Assembly (NCBI GenBank): GCA_963995525.1 | Contig: OZ023213.1 | Span: 44,655,597-44,719,596 of the forward strand | Reading direction: 5' to 3' | Length of the DNA: 64,000 nucleotides | From: Escarpia spicata | Lineage: Eukaryota > Annelida > Polychaeta > Sabellida > Siboglinidae | Part shown: one piece after another, positions 36,226-47,599 of the stretch | Position numbering within the stretch: position 1 is the stretch's first letter | Layout of the letters: every line of letters starts with the position of its first letter | Made by a program: the position numbers and the translations under genes | The notes under the pieces: model-generated | The model's input: the letters and a program-made list of their open reading frames with translations, nothing else | Databases searched by the model: none | What the model was told of the DNA's origin: nothing

Positions 36226-37900
36226 TTATCTCACACCAGCTAACTGCCTTGTCCAGTGCGGCTCGTACATGCCGTTCTCATTTTTGGCCCAGCCGCAGCT
36301 GGTTAGTGGAGGTAGCTCTGGTGCCTCCATCGTAGGCCGCCCTCTTGGCATGTTCCTCCAGAGCTGGTTGGCGGGATCAGTTGCAAATCGTTCTTCTTTA
36401 CGAAAAGTTTCTTTCATGTCTTTTCAATGTCCGTTCATGTGCTGGTTCTGTCATACAACAGGATAATAGGACAACGAACCTCTTGTTATGCGTGCATCTT
36501 CTGGAATGCCACTTGGTGTTGAAGATAATTTCAGCAGTATGTGTACGAGTTCTGGTAGCACGGTCCAGATTACCCAAACAGTCTTCTTGATCTGTGCGTA
36601 ACTGTACACAATATCACACCCAGTCAAAGCGTGGAACATTGGCAACGCCCATGCCTTCTCCGGTCCCAGGCCAGCTGATAGTTTGTGGACTGTTAGGAAC
36701 CTGAAACACTTGCCAGTTCCGAAATGTTAAACATGGGTCATCATCTGATTGAAACGTCTGAGTCACTGACACGGGTAATACCACGGTGTCAACACTTCGG
36801 ATCATTTTCTCGTGGTGACCATGCTAAGCTGCATGGGTTGTATGCAGAATCATGCGACTGTCAGCTTCTTTGTGGCTGCATGGGGCGGTCGAGGCCAGAT
36901 CAGGCAGTGGTGGCTTACTGCCGATTAGGCCTCCATCAGTAATGACAAGCTGTTTCTCCTCCATGTCAACCCACTTGAAGAAGAGCTGACAGGAATGTCA
37001 ACAGCTCTGTATTGTTGCTTCCTGCACTCTGAGGAAATTCTGTCCGTTTCCCGGTATGGCTGCTGAAGCCAACACACATGTTCGCACTAATTTCCCTGCT
37101 TTTCTCTTGCACTGTCTTTCAGTGAATCTACACTGTAGCTGTCCCACACTAAGTCCAGGCGTGGCGCAGTTTGAAGCTTTGTGAACAGGTATGGAATCAA
37201 GATCTTTCTGGTATACTCAGTTCTTGAATGCAGCTGGCTTCAGCATCTGGATGATGACATCTCCATGAAGGATTACACTGATGGTGGCAGGAGCCTCAGA
37301 CTGGACACCTCGGATACGTATTTCAAGCATGTTAGAAGGTCAATCTTCGAGCCTACATGGAGGCTTCCTCCACCAGAGAGTGACCCGGGTGCTTTGCTAG
37401 GAGTTCAGCCATGTCCCCCGAGTGAGCAAGGACCCACCTGGCATAGTTAGTGTGATCTGATTCATGGAAGCAGGGTCCACTTCTGTCAGGGAGTCCAATG
37501 CACATCGGGAATGAATGATGTCTGCTGCAGAGAATGCGTGTAGACCAGTACCAACACCTGGTTCCAGTTCCACTGCTATCTGCCTAAGATTCAACTGTGC
37601 CACGGCATTATTCAAGACTTCCATTAAGTGTTGGATCATAGTCACTCTGTGAACACTATCCAGGAACAGCGGACGTAGGGCGGTGAGGCCGATGATTCAG
37701 GCTTCTGGTGGCTGGCGGCTGGCATGAAACATGGCCCAAGATGCGTTATCCTCGGTCCCAGTTTTGTTTTTCAGGACCTGCTTCGCCTGGTCTATCCACA
37801 AATAGTCTTCACCAATCAGCTGAATGAAGTCACGCTAGCAGCTGGGACAGGTGCCTATTTTTGATGTTGTTGGTGACAGGATGCACATCAGTGCAGTAGT
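36226..37900 (-). pseudogene. Broken gene of the uncharacterised TIR-element protein
   Basis: Minus-strand pieces in order from about 37880: a block with QLIGEDYLWIDQAKQVLKNK (about 37820), VTMIQHLMEVLNNAVAQLN (about 37640), FSAADIIHSRCALDSL, a W-rich piece (36614-36805), then MFHALTGCDIVYSYAQIKKT (about 36640) with TVWVIWTVLPELVHI. The last part (36226-36417) has ANQLWRNMPRGRPTMEAPEL and WAKNENGMYEPHWT. Stops and frameshifts separate them. HALTGCD followed downstream by a tryptophan-rich W-x-P-x-W-T motif recalls large uncharacterised proteins repeated in cnidarian and mollusc genomes; I cannot name a transposase fold. Confidence 0.6.
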
Positions 37901-38513
37901 GTGGCAAGTGGCCGGTGGTCTTGGAGCTTGTATCCACAGATCCTCAAAAAATTACAATGCTTCCATCCACTCCTTCAACAGCAATTATTTCATCACTACT
38001 ACCATTGCCACCACTACCAGTAGTAGTAGTAGTAATAGTAGTGGTAGTAGTAGTCGCTGCAGTAATAATCGTAGTATGTGCCAAGCGGAGTTAGTTTTCA
38101 TTCATTATTGACTTCCATTCGGAACCCAACCGCATTTAATTAGACAAATTAGTCTAAGTTGACTTATTTGTTTTGGTAAAAATCAAATTATTAGCTCTTC
38201 CATAACCACTCTTGGACTTTTATAAGTGAATTAACCTCCAATGTCAACCTGCTGTCTTCCCCAGGAGAGTAGGTATGTAAAATAACAGTGACCGCTGGCG
38301 GCCATTTTGGAAAATGGCTGCTACAGCCGCCAGAGGCCAAATCTGCGTTGGCTCAATGTCCAGATCTGTTCATCCTTCTGGATGTGTTGGTTATGCCACC
38401 CCACCATTAGTCGCGAGACCGGCGCAGCGCGGCACACGGCGGGCGTCTAGTGTGGTTGATACGGTGTCGCGGTGACGCCTGATTACACACCGTCGCACAT
38501 GCACATGCACAGG

Positions 38514-38519
38514 TATAAG
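38514..38519 (+). promoter_or_regulatory. Candidate TATA box of the SGLT gene
   Basis: TATAAG in a GC-rich setting, 94 bases upstream of the start codon at 38608. An initiator would then fall near 38545. A donor-like CAGGTGAGTA at 38525-38534 leaves a short 5' UTR intron possible. Confidence 0.35.
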
Positions 38520-38607
38520 GTGTCCAGGTGAGTACATTCTCCGCACTGTCCTCCGCTCATTCGGGACTGGGGACATCTTGGGACAGGCTGCTACGCCAGC
38601 GGACATC

Positions 38608-38700
38608 ATGCCGGACACAGTGGGCAGTACGAGTTTGGAATGGGCGGACATCGTTGTCCTCATTGGATACTTTGTCGTTGTCCTCGCCTTTGGTCTTATC
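38608..38700 (+). CDS. SGLT-family cotransporter, coding exon 1
   Basis: ATG at 38608 opens MPDTVGSTSLEWADIVVLIG, followed by YFVVVLAFGLI, then a strong donor GTAAGT in phase 0. It encodes the acidic N-terminus and most of the first membrane helix of an SLC5 sodium/solute symporter (human SGLT proteins have a comparable ADI-x-V-I-x-x-Y-F start). The protein acts in the plasma membrane, using the sodium gradient to import sugars or related solutes. The next exon is 11.8 kb downstream. The truncated TIR element ends about 230 bases before the start codon. Confidence 0.85.
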
Positions 38701-38779
38701 GTAAGTACCGCATTTCTTATTATCACCCACTATACTTCAGATACTTAAGTCGCATGGTTAAAAGGCAACTGACGCGTTG

Positions 38780-38917
38780 CATAAACAGTTTCACTGCGCT
38801 CGCTCGCTCGCTCGCTCGCTGAAAGGGGGCGGTCATTCAAAAGTTGCTCAATGCGTTTTCAGCAGTTGGCGTATACTCGTGGCGTTGCGTTTTGGAGTGT
38901 GCGTGTGTTTAGGTGTG

Positions 38918-39001
<84 letters not shown>

Positions 39002-39016
39002 CGCGCGTGCGGGCGT
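38780..39016 (+). repeat. CGCT tetranucleotide and (GT)n/(GC)n microsatellites in SGLT intron 1
   Basis: A CGCT run near 38797-38820, then a GT run at about 38913-38993 passing into GCGC. All within the first kilobase of intron 1. Frames across it are artefacts. Confidence 0.93.
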
Positions 39017-39019
39017 GTG

Positions 39020-39940
39020 CTGTGTACGGCTGTACTCTCTCAGCGGTGTCATATCCTTTATTTTGGAAAGTAAAACAAAAATGGGAAAATGTCATGGCGT
39101 CTCACCTTTTAATATCATAGATTCAGCACCGAGTTAATATATTTTATTAAAATTAAATGTATATTTTACAGTATATTTTGAATTGTTTGAGTAATACGTC
39201 TTAAAAACTAATCTTGTTATTAGACAATGTGATTATTACTCTAGTAAGCAACCTAACGTTATTTCACAGTGTGTTCTGGAATGCCGGATAAAATAGTGTT
39301 TCATTGTGCAGTTACTGACGTACAATAGTTGCGCGTCACAATGAGTAATATAGACTATCCTTTATGTAATCTGACCCTGTTTGGCTCGTTAATTGTGGCC
39401 AATTTGCTATATATGTTAGTAATATATTAACACGATCAACCGTTTTGCGTAAACTGTTGTTGAAACGCTATGTATAACCCTAACAGTTAGTTTGTGTGCG
39501 TAGGCGTGCGCGCGCGCGTGTGTAGTTGAGTACATGTTATAAAGTGTTGTGCTGTTGACTTCTCAAAGAGAGAATAGGGCCTGTAAGTGCGTCATGATAC
39601 ATGGCGAGATTCCGCGCGAGTGGACCCGACTGGCGACATGAAGTATCTCGGCGCCTGCTTAGGGAACAGGCTATTTTTTGTTTTGGGGTGTAATCACATG
39701 AATGTCACATATAACGAATGATAATAGTTCTGTTTTCTGACTGATAAAATTAAACTGTGGGGGAAGTTTTGTAAGTTAAACTTTTACGGTAGTCAGTTTA
39801 GCAGTGGTTATAGTTGGATTCCTGTAATACAGCCAGCCCTGATAAAACGCACGTTTAACGTGAATATGATTACCTACAACAGTTTCCCCACCTCATTAAC
39901 TGCCTAGGAAAACAGAAGTGTTAACGAGATCAGTTGTATA
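39020..39940. other. SGLT intron 1, nothing recognised
   Basis: No exon or transposon supported. A short CGCGCGCG run occurs near 39510. Confidence 0.4.
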
Positions 39941-39944
39941 TATC

Positions 39945-40208
39945 TCATGTGGTTGTTGTATCATAGTATGTTGCTGAGTTCACACGTGTCACATGTGTGT
40001 TGGAATGACTGGGTAATCTAAACCTAGATGCTGACTGGCTCATTGTGCTGCTGCTGCTGCCGTTAGTCGGGATGTTGGTCCGTGAATAGTTTCTTCTGAT
40101 GTTCGCGTCGAGGTCACTATAGAGTGTAAGTGTTGCACCGAGATATTTTATGGTTCTTATACGGCGTACCTGAGTGGCTTGTATTTTCGCCCAGTCTCGC
40201 TTAGACAC
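39945..40208 (-). mobile_element. Possible LINE RT thumb fragment, minus strand
   Basis: The minus-strand frame has RRIRTIKYLGATLTLYSDLD followed by ANIRRN, resembling the KYLG-x-x-L-x-x-D-G-x-x-x-x-E-I-x-x-R segment after the catalytic domain in LINE RTs. No other part is visible. Confidence 0.35.
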
Positions 40209-40282
40209 GGTATCGGCCCGGGTCTTTCCACGTCAGTTCGTGCAAAACAACACTACGCTGCTCGGTTCGTCACGCATCAGAC

Positions 40283-41062
40283 ATGTCGGCCGAAGCCATT
40301 GACTCTATTATTCAATCGTGCTTCACGGCAGAGCTGGAGGCGATGAAGTCTGCGAAAGCCGGCAAAGGTGTTAAAAAGCGTGGCAAATCAACATCCGATC
40401 CTGAAACTGAGAGACTAGTCTTTGGTGTAATTGAGGTAATCGCTCCAATGTTAATTAAAACTATGTCGGGCGCCTTGGAGCACCATGGTAATATCCTTCG
40501 GCAGGATTTTGGCAAACTGCATGCTATTGTCAATGCCAAAGATGAACGTATCCGCTGCCTGGAGCAGAGACTTAACGCCCTGGAGGCGGAGGCGGACAGA
40601 TGCGAGCAATATTCTCGACGTCCAAACTTTCATGAAATACCAGAAGCCGACAAAAATATACAAACGATCTGGTGATCGCCGTGATTAAAGGCAAGATGGG
40701 ACTGGTGAACATCGGCATAACCCAGTTGGAAAGGAGTCGCCGACTCGGCCCTAAGACGGACAAATAGGGTCACCGACGAAAACGACCAATTATAGTCCGA
40801 TTCAAGAGCGAATCAACCCGCGATGAGGTATTCCGTGCCCGAACACAGCTGAAGGAGCACAACAAGCAGAAATCCGAAAATCCGATTTTTATAAACGAAG
40901 ACCTAATGGCGAAGCGGGCCGCACTGGCGTTCCAGACAAGAACACTGAAACGTAAGAAACTGATTTCGGACTGCTGGACTTGCAGGACGAGTCCTCGTAA
41001 AGACAAACGCTGGACTGATTAGAGAAATCCACACGGAGAAAGACTTTGACTTCGCGTAATGC
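40283..41062 (+). pseudogene. LINE ORF1 (coiled coil plus RRM-like), frameshifted
   Basis: The first frame (40283-40675) has ATG, a basic stretch (KAGKGVKKRGKS) and a coiled coil (NAKDERIRCLEQRLNALEAE) ending EQYSRRPNFHEIPEADKN, the usual entry to the RRM-like domain of LINE ORF1 proteins. After a frameshift it continues with MGLVNIGITQLERSRRLGPK, RPIIVRFKSESTRDEVFRAR, IFINEDLMAKRAALAFQTRT and VLVKTNAGLIREIHTEKDFD. ORF1 proteins bind the element RNA as trimers. At least two lesions. Confidence 0.78.
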
Positions 41063-41762
41063 GACGGTGGTCTTGATTGAAGACTCGGGTTTCGCGCGAC
41101 CGAGCTGCGTGTTGATCCCGCCCCTGCCCTGACACTCGCCATCCAACGACTGATATGTCAGACGTCGATGTAAAACATGTTCATCTTCTTTCTTCTTTGT
41201 TATTGTGATTCTTGTTTCAATATTCGTAAAGTGAATTTTGTATATATAAGTATGATAACATATTAGCCAGCAGGCACATTGTTTTCATATTTCTGAATAG
41301 TTTGTTTTTAATAGTTTTTTATTTATTTACTTGAAAGCCGGCCAGGAGGGATTTATTTTGGAAAAGTCATTAATGAACTTTTAATAATTCTTGATGTTAC
41401 TTCATTTAATATAATATTATATCTTCTTTTCATTTGTTTTTTCGTTGTTGACAATGATTGCTACACAGACAACTATATATATATAATTATGTTGGACTTA
41501 AGTGTCATCATTACATACGACTTGTATGTTAGCGTAAGTAGTTTAAAAACGTATTTTCATTTATTGTTTTTTAACATGTTGGTATGTCCTAGAGTGGTAC
41601 ATAATTTAAAAACTGTTACTTATTGTTCTTTAAAATGTTGGTACGTGTTCAGTGGGGTGCAAACATCAGTTGCATGGTAAGGTTTTGGCGCCCTGGTATT
41701 GAAGTATAATGGGGTTGTTGAAACATATTTTGTACTTACGTAACCTCAGCACAAAAGCGTCT

Positions 41763-41835
41763 TCGTTCTATTATGACTTAGCAGTGTACTGTCTGGTTCG
41801 TTCTGTTATGACTTAGCAGTGTACTGTCTGATTCG
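41763..41835 (+). repeat. Direct duplication of about 36 bp between LINE ORF1 and ORF2
   Basis: TTCGTTCT(A/G)TTATGACTTAG followed by CAGTGTACTGTCTG occurs twice in a row just upstream of ORF2. Confidence 0.85.
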
Positions 41836-44504
41836 TGAGCTAATTACACTCAAGAAGCAATGGATGAAATGCTAAGTAATTATACTGAATTAGACATAAG
41901 GCACTTGTCTGAAAACGAAGATTTTGAAGTAAATCCTTTTAACCTAGCTGATATAAATAGTATTACTATGATGTTCATAATATTCTTCCCACTAAATTTT
42001 GCCATACCCGTTTTCAGCACAAAGTACTCCATCTCAACATACAAGGACTTTCATCAAACTTTGATCAACTTAAAATATTACTGTCACAGCTATCTGATGC
42101 ACATGTTGAAATTGATTATATCTTATTATGTGAAACCTTTTTAATGACAGCAATGCGCATCTTTTTAAATTGCCTAATTATAATTTTATCTACAAGAATA
42201 GGAAATGTAAATCTAAAGATGGTGTCGCGCTGTATGTACGCGATAATATTTAGTATAATCACCGCGAATACCTTGATATCTTCGTGGAGGGGGAATTTGA
42301 ATCTGCATTTATTGAATGCAGTATTAATGGTCAAACCTCTGTCTTTGGTGAAATATACCGGATCCCTAATTCAAATGTGTCTTCATCTCTCCAAAGATAT
42401 GAGACAATACTAAATAAGATTCAACACTCAAACCATCAGGTCATAATTGGCACTGATCAAAATTGTTACTACCTAAAAATGGACTCAAATAAACCTTCAT
42501 CCGACTTACTATGCTTACACCTAGCTGCTAACACCATTCCAACAATTACCAAACCAACCCGTATCACCCATACATCCGCTACCCTTATTGATAACATATA
42601 TGTACGACAAACAACTCCATTTGTTCATTCTAGCATATTATATAGTGATATATCTGATCGCCTACCTATATTCTGTTTAATTGGCAAGCAGAAGCCTTGT
42701 TAAAAATCAAATGAGCCGTTATATTCAAACATAGACCTATGTCTGACAAATCCATTGGTCATATAACATATACACTACGCGAAATTGATTGGACGTATTT
42801 ACACCAGTTAGATACAGATAATGCGTTCAGGGAATTAACTAACAAACTTAACTATGTTATTCAAACATTCGCGCCGGAGAAAATTGCTAAAGTTAATCCC
42901 AAATACGTAATACGGAATGAATGGATGACTAAAGGTCTATTAAAATCGTCAGTAACATCAAACAAACTCTATAGGAAATGTATCGGCAAATCTAAGACAC
43001 ATTCTACTTATATCCGTTATTGCCAAAACAACATATTATGCGAATGAGTTAAAAACATTTAAGAACGACTCTAAACAAACTTGGAAATTACTTAGAACCA
43101 TGATTGGGAAAAACAACGATAAATCAGGCATTTCGTCACACTTTAAATATAATAACGGTATAACTAAGGATCCTCATCAAATTTCGAATATATTCTGTAA
43201 TGTGTTTACTAATGTTGGTTCAAACCACGCAAATGCAATCCCTCAACCTAAAGAGCAATTTACTAAATATCTTCAGAATTGTCCTAAACACAATCCAGGA
43301 AGTCTCTTCATGAGTCCGACCGATGCAAATGAAATCAGGCAAATTATAATGTCTCTCCAACCTAAGACCAGTTCTGGATATGACAATTTTAGTCCCCGTC
43401 TCATGAAATTATTTGGTGAGCAAATAGCCTTACCAATAACTATTTTACTAAATAAATCAATAGGAGAGGGAATAGTGCCTGACGAAATAAAAATAGCAAA
43501 AATTATACCCGTTTATAAGTCTAAAGTTACTGATGACTTTTCTGATTATAGACCAATATCTTTGTTACCTTCAATTTCTAAAATACTGGGAAAAGTTGTA
43601 CATAGAAGAACTTATGATTTTATACAGAAAAACAATATATTGAACAATAACCAATATGGTTTTCGTGAGAAACATTCAACAACCAATGCTATTACCGTTT
43701 TTACTAGTGACGTTATTAATGCACAAGAAAAAAGGATTCGGTCCTTGCTGTTTTTTCTGGATCTAAGTAAAGCATTCGATACTATCAACCACCAAATCCT
43801 ATTACACAGACTTGAATATTACGGTATAAGGGGTACTCCACTCAAATGGTTTAAGAGTTACTTTTCAAACAGGAAACAATATGTTAAAGGGAATAAAAAC
43901 ATATATTGCTTGAATTCATGTTATATTACATCTTGCTATCTATTTCCACGTCCACCAAGCCAAAAAATAAAAATAAATCAATGAATTATAAATTCCACAT
44001 TTTATGCTGTGCATCCGGGCATTTTCGAATATGCATATTTTTGGCGCGCTTTTCGGGATGCCGAGATGTGACGTCACTTATGACACACGCTCGCATCAGG
44101 CCGACCCTTTCTATGCATTCAGAGCATGTTTACAAGTATAGCTTTTGGGTCGAAACGAGCGTCAAAATTAGTTATTGTGCAATATTCCGACGTAATACAA
44201 ACACTAGTCATCTTAGAGCAACAAGCAATTATCTTACGGTTCCACATGAATCGAATTGTATTCAAAACAACGAATGCGAATGGGCCTACAAAGACGTAAA
44301 AGTCGACTAGGTTTCGCCGAGCTTGGGCTCGTTTTCAGAATAATTATATCGAATGCAACCAACGGGAGATAATCTACACCAATAAACATACATAGCAAAC
44401 ATATATTGTATCCAGCTACATAAAATAACGTGTATAATCACATAATATCACTAGAATATCGATATATGAAGGAGTTGTACAATTTATCATAACAACTTTC
44501 CGCT

Positions 44505-44587
44505 GGTCCCGATAGCTCAGTGGATAGGCGCGTTTGTTACTTATCGTTTATTTTACAATCGGACGACTCCGGTTCAATCCTGACAGC
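44505..44587 (+). other. tRNA-like sequence, left arm (pol III A and B boxes)
   Basis: GATAGCTCAGTGGATAGGCG matches a tRNA D-arm/A box, and GGTTCAATCC (44571-44580) matches the T-loop/B box, about 45 bases apart. The 7-base acceptor ends do not pair and the anticodon region is not cloverleaf-like, so this is a tRNA relic or pol III promoter rather than a working tRNA gene. Confidence 0.65.
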
Positions 44588-45057
44588 ATGCAAACTTTAG
44601 ATTTTCTTTACACTTGTTTTGTTTATGTTTTCACGAACTAATATAAACAAAATCATTTTAGACTATAATGCACTGTTTGTAAATTATTTTTATTTTTTAG
44701 TAATTATTTATTCGCCACAAAAATGAAAATATGGTATTATATAACGATGTTTCTAAATTTTATTTATCCAAACAAATATAATGTAATGGATATATAATTT
44801 ATTAATTGTAAATATATTGCACGGTAATATATTGTAATTATATATGTGAAAACAGATTGAGATCTGTCTGGATAAATACAATTTAGAAACATCGTTATAT
44901 ACAATGACCATATTTTAATTTTTGTGGTGAATAAATAATTACTACAAAAATAAAAACATATTTACAAACAATGCATTATAGTATAAAATGATTTTGTTTA
45001 TATTACTTCGTGAAAACATAAACAAAACAAGTGTAAAGAAAATCAAAGGTTTGTATG

Positions 45058-45139
45058 CTGTTAGGATTGAACCGGCGTCACCCGATTGTAAAATAAACAA
45101 TAAGTAACAAACACGCCTACCCACTGAGCTACCGGGGCC
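45058..45139 (-). other. tRNA-like sequence, right arm, facing the left one
   Basis: On the minus strand GGTAGCTCAGTGGGTAGGCG and GGTTCAATCC (45073-45064). It is the inverted copy of the left arm, so the two promoters point toward each other across the spacer. Confidence 0.65.
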
Positions 45140-47599
45140 AACGGAAACTATCTGACTGATTTAAGTTGTTATGATAAATTGTACAACTCCTTCATATATC
45201 GATATTCTAGTGATATTATGAGATTATATACGTTCCTTTTTGTAGCTGGATACAATATATGTTTGCTATGTATGTTTATTGATGTAGATTATCTCCCGTT
45301 GGTTGCATTCGATATAATTATTCTGAAAACGAGCCCAAGCTCGGCGAAACCTAGTCGACATTTGCATTCGTTGTTTTGAATAAAATTCGATTCATGTGGA
45401 ACCGTAAGATAACTGCTTGTTCCTTTATGATAACTAGTGTTTGTATTACGTCGGAATATTGCACAATAACTCATTCTGACGCTCGTTTCGACCCAAAAGC
45501 TATACTTGTAAACATGCTCTGAATGCATGGAAAGGGTCGGCCTGATGCGAGTGTGTGTCATAAGTGACGTCGCGATACCACGTGATCGCCTAGCTCATAA
45601 AAAAAAAAAATTCCGCGGGAATCGCTTCACAGACGGGCTTAAAATCGAATTTATGCTACAAATGTATTTTTCTGTATTTGTTTAATGTTGTCAAATGTTA
45701 CAATGTCAAACTTTGTGTACACATGGAAAAAGGATTTTAGCTAATGCCTTATTTTTATTTTTAAGTACAGTTCTAGTGACTCACTTCAGCAGGATGTCAC
45801 ACACGGTGTCCCACAGGGGTCTATCCTCGGTCCGCTTTTGTTTATATTATGTATTAATGACCTTCCGTTGTGTGTAAATATGTGCAAAACAATATTGTTT
45901 GCTGATGACACGACTATATATAAAACTGGAAAACAAATTAATGAAATATATAAAGATATGAATAATGAACTTGAAATATTAGCTGACTGGTTTCGTGACA
46001 ATAAACTATCTTTAAACATTTCTAAGACAAAATGCTTGTTATTTTCTAGATCTCGTCCTGCTCAGAACGAATAATTATTATTAGCGATAGCTAATAACAT
46101 AATTCAGCGAACAAAATGTATACCATTTCTAGGCCTTCATATAGACGACAGACTTGATTGGCATGAACATATAAATGCATGCTAAAACAAGCTAACTAGT
46201 GCTTTATACATACTTAATAGAGTTAACCGCTACCCTCCAGTAGCTGCACTTAAAACAATTCATTACACTTTAGTTTACCCCTACTTGACATACGGAATCA
46301 TTTTGTGGGGATCCACATACAAAACACATATCGAAAAAGTATTCATTATGCAAAAAAAATAGTTCGTTCCATTCTTAAAACAAAATATTGGGAACTTTCA
46401 CATCCCCTCTTTACACGTTTAAATCTAATAAAATTGCATGATATTTATGAAATTGAAGTTGGAAAATTCATGTATAATTATATCCACAGTAGTCTGCCAC
46501 ATTCATTATCGGATATTTTTACATTTAGCTATGACATTCACTTTTACAAAACAAGATAAACCTGTAATATACGTCCTATTATTAGTTCTACTCAAAGATC
46601 TTCGAACAGTTTGCTATGTAAAGGTCCGATGATCTGGAATACAATTCCAACTGTTATACAAAATAAACCCAATTTAAATAGTTTTATATTATCGTTAAAG
46701 GCAAATGTTGTAAGGGGGTATGGTGTTCTAGTTTAATTTCATTCCACCCCGAAACGTCTGACATATGTTTCATATAATGTTATTCTAATTAGGTGTTATA
46801 CCATTGCTGAAGTTTGGCATAACCACATGTTTTTTTTCCGCAAGACTACTTATGGGAACATTTATCATCTAATACTAATGTTATTAAATTTACATATATG
46901 TTCTATTGATCATAGCAACGTAACCAACACACTACATGTGAAATCATTGTTAATAATAGTTATTTTGGGGATGACGGCGACTAGTTTACGTAATCATTAT
47001 CATCTTATATTGGAATAATTAAAACAAACTGGTGACAGCCTTAATTGCCTCAGCTGTCAATCTGGAATTGTATATCGTTTTGCCAATTGTTTTACGGATT
47101 GTTTATATTTGTATGTATGATTGATACAATTCCAAATAAAACCTACTACTACTACTACTCCCCGAATGAAGCACAAACTGCCTTACGTCAAGTTATGACG
47201 CAAACACATCGCCCGAGCAATATTTTACAGGTATTCAGTTATAACCAACGCTAAACTCGATTACTGTAACATTGCTACTTACAAAACTTCTACCACCTGT
47301 TTGATTTTTTTACACAGTCGGAAACAGGAACATTAATCCGTCTTCTGTGTCATTCTTGTGATGATACCCCAAATGAAAATATATATCCTATTACTTATGC
47401 ACAACGGATGTCGCCAGCTGACTCCAAAGTGAAAACGAGGCACGAGACTTACAGGCCCTATTGGTCTCGGTAGTATTCAAAACTTTCGAATTTACATCTA
47501 GCTTCAATTTCCTTAGTTAAATCAGGTATGTAAATGATCAGATTATAGGAATGTAGATTATTGCATAACAAAAGACACCTGTAGAATTATACGAATATC

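Larger units (their letters stand above)
35094..38375. mobile_element. TIR DNA element 2, right end truncated next to the SGLT promoter
   Basis: Long inverted ends: 35140-35520 and 38000-38375 are reverse complements with moderate divergence. Shared blocks include AACAGATCTGG/CCAGATCTGTT, CATTTTCCAAAATGGC, ATTCACTTATAAAAG and a CTTGGC-CATACTA block followed by a TAG trinucleotide run. The left end also has an outer block (AATTGTGCATTTTGTGATAA, TTTGGCACACATGTAG) that matches the end of TIR element 1, so the two are related. That outer block is absent on the right. The interior carries minus-strand protein remnants (36226-37900). Confidence 0.8.
43888..45764. mobile_element. TTAA-targeting foldback element with tRNA-like arms
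   Basis: TTAA at 43884-43887 and again at 45761-45764 flank the insert; removing one copy restores the RT reading NRKQYVKYSSSDS exactly. Arms at 44069-44770 and 44871-45571 are long inverted repeats around a spacer of about 100 bases. The outer about 180 bases on each side are more diverged (AATAAAAA-type ends). There is no transposase frame, so it is a non-autonomous element. A TTAA target with precise duplication is typical of the piggyBac superfamily, but the termini do not show the usual CCCT start, so the superfamily is open. Confidence 0.85.
41860..46735 (+). pseudogene. LINE ORF2 (endonuclease, RT), split by the TTAA element
   Basis: Endonuclease: NIQGLSSNFDQLK, LLCETFLNDSNAHLFKLPNY, SKDGVALYVRDN and IIGTDQNCYYLKMD (about 42440), with frameshifts near 41990, 42130 and 42700. 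RT: DYRPISLLPSISKILGKVVH, FLDLSKAFDTINHQILLHRL and SNRKQYVK up to 43884, resuming at 45761 with YSSSDSLQQDVTHGVPQGSI and LFADDTTIYK. The C-terminus includes YPYLTYGIILWGST. The FADD catalytic pair is present but the ORF has several stops. Confidence 0.85.
40209..47160 (+). mobile_element. Full-span two-ORF LINE (jockey/CR1/I-like), inactive, interrupted by a foldback element
   Basis: In order: a GC-rich 5' end, ORF1 (40283 to about 41060), a spacer, ORF2 endonuclease (41860-42700), RT (43100-43884 and 45761-46080), C-terminal domain to about 46735, and a 3' UTR with AATAAA at 47135-47140 and a CTA trinucleotide tail (47143-47159). Without the 1.88-kb insert it is about 5.1 kb. Frameshifts and stops occur in both ORFs. 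It lies in SGLT intron 1 in the sense orientation, so its AATAAA could cause premature polyadenylation. Confidence 0.82.

Noticed and set aside
44505..44587. A functional tRNA gene
   Set aside because: A and B boxes are present, but the acceptor stem does not pair and the anticodon arm cannot be drawn.
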